From Aurantiacibacter sp. MUD61 (lineage in GTDB: Bacteria; Pseudomonadota; Alphaproteobacteria; Sphingomonadales; Sphingomonadaceae): 64,000 bases of DNA. Of this stretch, positions 61,968 to 64,000 are shown in pieces. Position 1 is the first letter of the stretch. Each line of letters starts with the position of its first letter. Both the position numbers and the translations under genes were made by a program. Location of the stretch: the NCBI RefSeq assembly GCF_027912455.1, contig NZ_CP115446.1, positions 2,875,501-2,939,500 of the forward strand, in the 5' to 3' direction. Below the pieces are notes generated by a model. It was not told where the DNA came from. It worked only from the letters and a program-made list of their open reading frames with translations, and ran no database searches.

Positions 61968-63593
61968 ATGGCTTGGCTCAAATCCCCCACGGCTTTTTCG
62001 CATATGATGCGCCGGATCGGTATCGATGCGGATAATCGGCGCGGAACCTCGTGGGGACCCACCTTCCTTTTGGCAACACCGCCGCTGGTCGCAGGTGTTT
62101 TTCTCCTTCCGGTGCATTGGCTGTTCAAACTGGCGGGCGTCGCGCTGGTGACGCTTTGCAGCGTATACGCGGCAGTGCACACAGCGCGTCAGCTTCGCCA
62201 CCGGATCGCAGAAGCCGAGATGCATCGGGAATATGCGCGCGAGATGGAAGCGCGCTCTCGCGTGGATCCTGTCACCGGCCTATCCAATCGCGTCGGCTTT
62301 GAACACGATCTTGCGTGCATGATGGAGGACCTTCCGCTCGGCACGAAGCTCACCGTGATGTGGATCGACCTGCATCGTTTTATCGAAACGAACAATTCAC
62401 TCGGCCATGCTGTCGGTGACAGGGTTCTGCAGGAAGCGGCAGAGCGCCTGCGCGCGAATGTGCCCGATGGCGCCGCCATCAGCCGCTTTTCTAGCGACGA
62501 ATTTGTGGTCGCCGCCAAGCTGGCCTCCGCGGTCAAGGCGCAGGAAATCGCCAGTGCCCTGCGCGATGCGCTGGCCCAGCCCTATCGCGTGAAAGGGCAT
62601 CGCATAGAAAGCGGATCGATGATTGGCGTCGCTGCCATGCCCGATGATGCAATCACGCAATCGGGCCTGCTGCAGGCCGCCGATCTCGCGCTTTATCACG
62701 CCAAGGCGAGCGGGCCGAATGAAGTGCGCTTCTTCCACGATTCCATGACGCGGGCACTGGCGCGAAAGAAAGAAATCGAAGCCGAGCTGCGCGCCGCCAT
62801 CCAGCGCGACGAGCTGTCGATTTTCTTCCAGCCGATTTTCGACCTGCGCACCGGGCGGATTCGCTGTTTCGAGGCGCTGGTGCGCTGGTTTCACCCCGAA
62901 AAGGGTGAGCTCTACCCTGACGAGTTCATTCCCGTAGCAGAGGATACCGGCCTCATCATCACGCTGGGCAATTGGATCACGCGCCAGGCGGCCAAGGCGG
63001 CAACCAGCTGGCCGGAGCACGTGACGCTAGCGGTCAATCTGTCGCCTGTGCAGATCAAGGCGCCGGGTGCCGCGCTGGGCATTCTGGCGGCGGTGCGCGA
63101 TGCTGGGCTTGCCCCGTCACGGCTCGAACTGGAGCTGACCGAGAATCTTTTCCTCGAAGATGATGAGAACACCGCGGCTTTCATCGACATGCTGTCGGCT
63201 GAAGGCATTCACTTCTCGCTCGACGATTTCGGTACGGGCTATTCCTCGCTTTCCTACATAAACCGGCATCCGTTCCGCACGATCAAGGTGGATCGCAGCT
63301 TCGTATCGGGCGTGAACGCGGCCACCTGCAGCGAAGCCATCATTCGCGCTGTTGCCGAGATGGGCCGCACGCTCGACATGGAAATCGTTGCCGAGGGGCT
63401 GGAGACGATCGACCAGGTCCACAGCGTACGCGCGGCAGGCTGCACGCTGGGCCAGGGCTATTATTTCAGCCGCGCTGTACCCGATTTCACAGCGGCAATG
63501 CTGCTCGCGCAGGAACAAAGCCGCCTGGACCGTGTTCAATCCAGCGTAGTGCATCCTATCGGGCCTGAGCCCATGCACAAAAAGGCTGGCTGA
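61968..63593 (+). CDS. Membrane GGDEF-EAL protein, probable c-di-GMP phosphodiesterase
   Basis: A 541-residue protein. Two membrane helices lie near 31-67. The GGDEF domain (DPVTGLSNRVGFEHDL) has its active-site motif changed to SSDEF near residue 174, so diguanylate cyclase activity is unlikely. The EAL domain looks active: FEALVRW near 300, VNLSP, LELTEN, DDFGTGYSSLSYI, IKVDRSFV and EIVAEGLET. It probably degrades c-di-GMP, with the GGDEF part as a GTP-binding regulator. A TTAACCAT half-site 34 bp upstream could be bound by CtrA. Confidence 0.88.
   Translation: MAWLKSPTAFSHMMRRIGIDADNRRGTSWGPTFLLATPPLVAGVFLLPVHWLFKLAGVALVTLCSVYAAVHTARQLRHRIAEAEMHREYAREMEARSRVDPVTGLSNRVGFEHDLACMMEDLPLGTKLTVMWIDLHRFIETNNSLGHAVGDRVLQEAAERLRANVPDGAAISRFSSDEFVVAAKLASAVKAQEIASALRDALAQPYRVKGHRIESGSMIGVAAMPDDAITQSGLLQAADLALYHAKASGPNEVRFFHDSMTRALARKKEIEAELRAAIQRDELSIFFQPIFDLRTGRIRCFEALVRWFHPEKGELYPDEFIPVAEDTGLIITLGNWITRQAAKAATSWPEHVTLAVNLSPVQIKAPGAALGILAAVRDAGLAPSRLELELTENLFLEDDENTAAFIDMLSAEGIHFSLDDFGTGYSSLSYINRHPFRTIKVDRSFVSGVNAATCSEAIIRAVAEMGRTLDMEIVAEGLETIDQVHSVRAAGCTLGQGYYFSRAVPDFTAAMLLAQEQSRLDRVQSSVVHPIGPEPMHKKAG

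Positions 63594-64000
<407 letters not shown>

Overview
The window is about 64 kb of GC-rich alphaproteobacterial chromosome, most likely from a member of the Sphingomonadales, probably the Erythrobacteraceae. This rests on a CckA-type hybrid kinase, two GTTC-N7-GTTC SOS boxes, a UrcA-family protein, sphingomonad-style TonB receptor and DUF families, and short palindromic repeats scattered between housekeeping genes. I saw no tRNA, rRNA, insertion sequence, CRISPR array or prophage. The left edge cuts alaS and the right edge cuts mdh.

Layout. 0-12.6 kb is almost all on the minus strand: alaS, a methyltransferase, recA with an SOS box, two tandem DUF4139 secreted proteins, cckA, a DUF2062 membrane protein, smpB, a copper-site lipoprotein, a DUF885 lipoprotein and dapA. 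12.6-18.3 kb runs on the plus strand: a soluble lytic transglycosylase, a small alpha/beta-hydrolase lipoprotein, a DUF2189 membrane protein, greB and an unrecognised protein with an M1-like zinc site. 18.3-26.5 kb holds a patatin, a flotillin/YqiJ pair, an IalB-like protein, rlmN, a DUF418 membrane protein, a methyltransferase and a glycine-zipper protein. 26.6-31.2 kb starts with an NAD synthetase fused in frame to an N-terminal HTH domain, with a perfect palindrome just upstream. A tightly coupled SDR, cytochrome b and molybdopterin oxidoreductase set follows. 31.2-40.4 kb has a cyclopropane-fatty-acid synthase family enzyme, a MATE transporter, an acyltransferase, argG, RlpA and small secreted or oxygenase genes. 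It also contains a 0.9 kb gap with a DnaA-box-like dyad and a strong candidate for a structured RNA ending in a terminator.

40.5-44.0 kb is the accessory part. A repeat-riddled HTH gene and a cluster of palindromic repeats precede an AT-richer two-gene operon of an FRG-domain protein and a DUF262 (ParB/Srx-like) protein. This is the best candidate here for an undescribed, possibly anti-phage, system. 44.0-55.2 kb returns to core genes: uvrA with its own SOS box, a CadC-like membrane regulator, UrcA, thpR, a membrane-tethered lysozyme and an M3 peptidase.

55.2-60.2 kb is a complete vitamin B12 uptake operon (btuB, btuF, btuC, btuD and a small coupled gene) behind a cobalamin riboswitch. 60.3-64.0 kb has a SleB-like wall hydrolase, a small conserved protein, an EAL protein with a degenerate GGDEF motif, and the start of mdh. 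Recurring themes are DNA repair under LexA control (recA, uvrA), cell-wall turnover (Slt, RlpA, SleB-like hydrolase, lysozyme), envelope lipoproteins and cell-cycle or c-di-GMP signalling.
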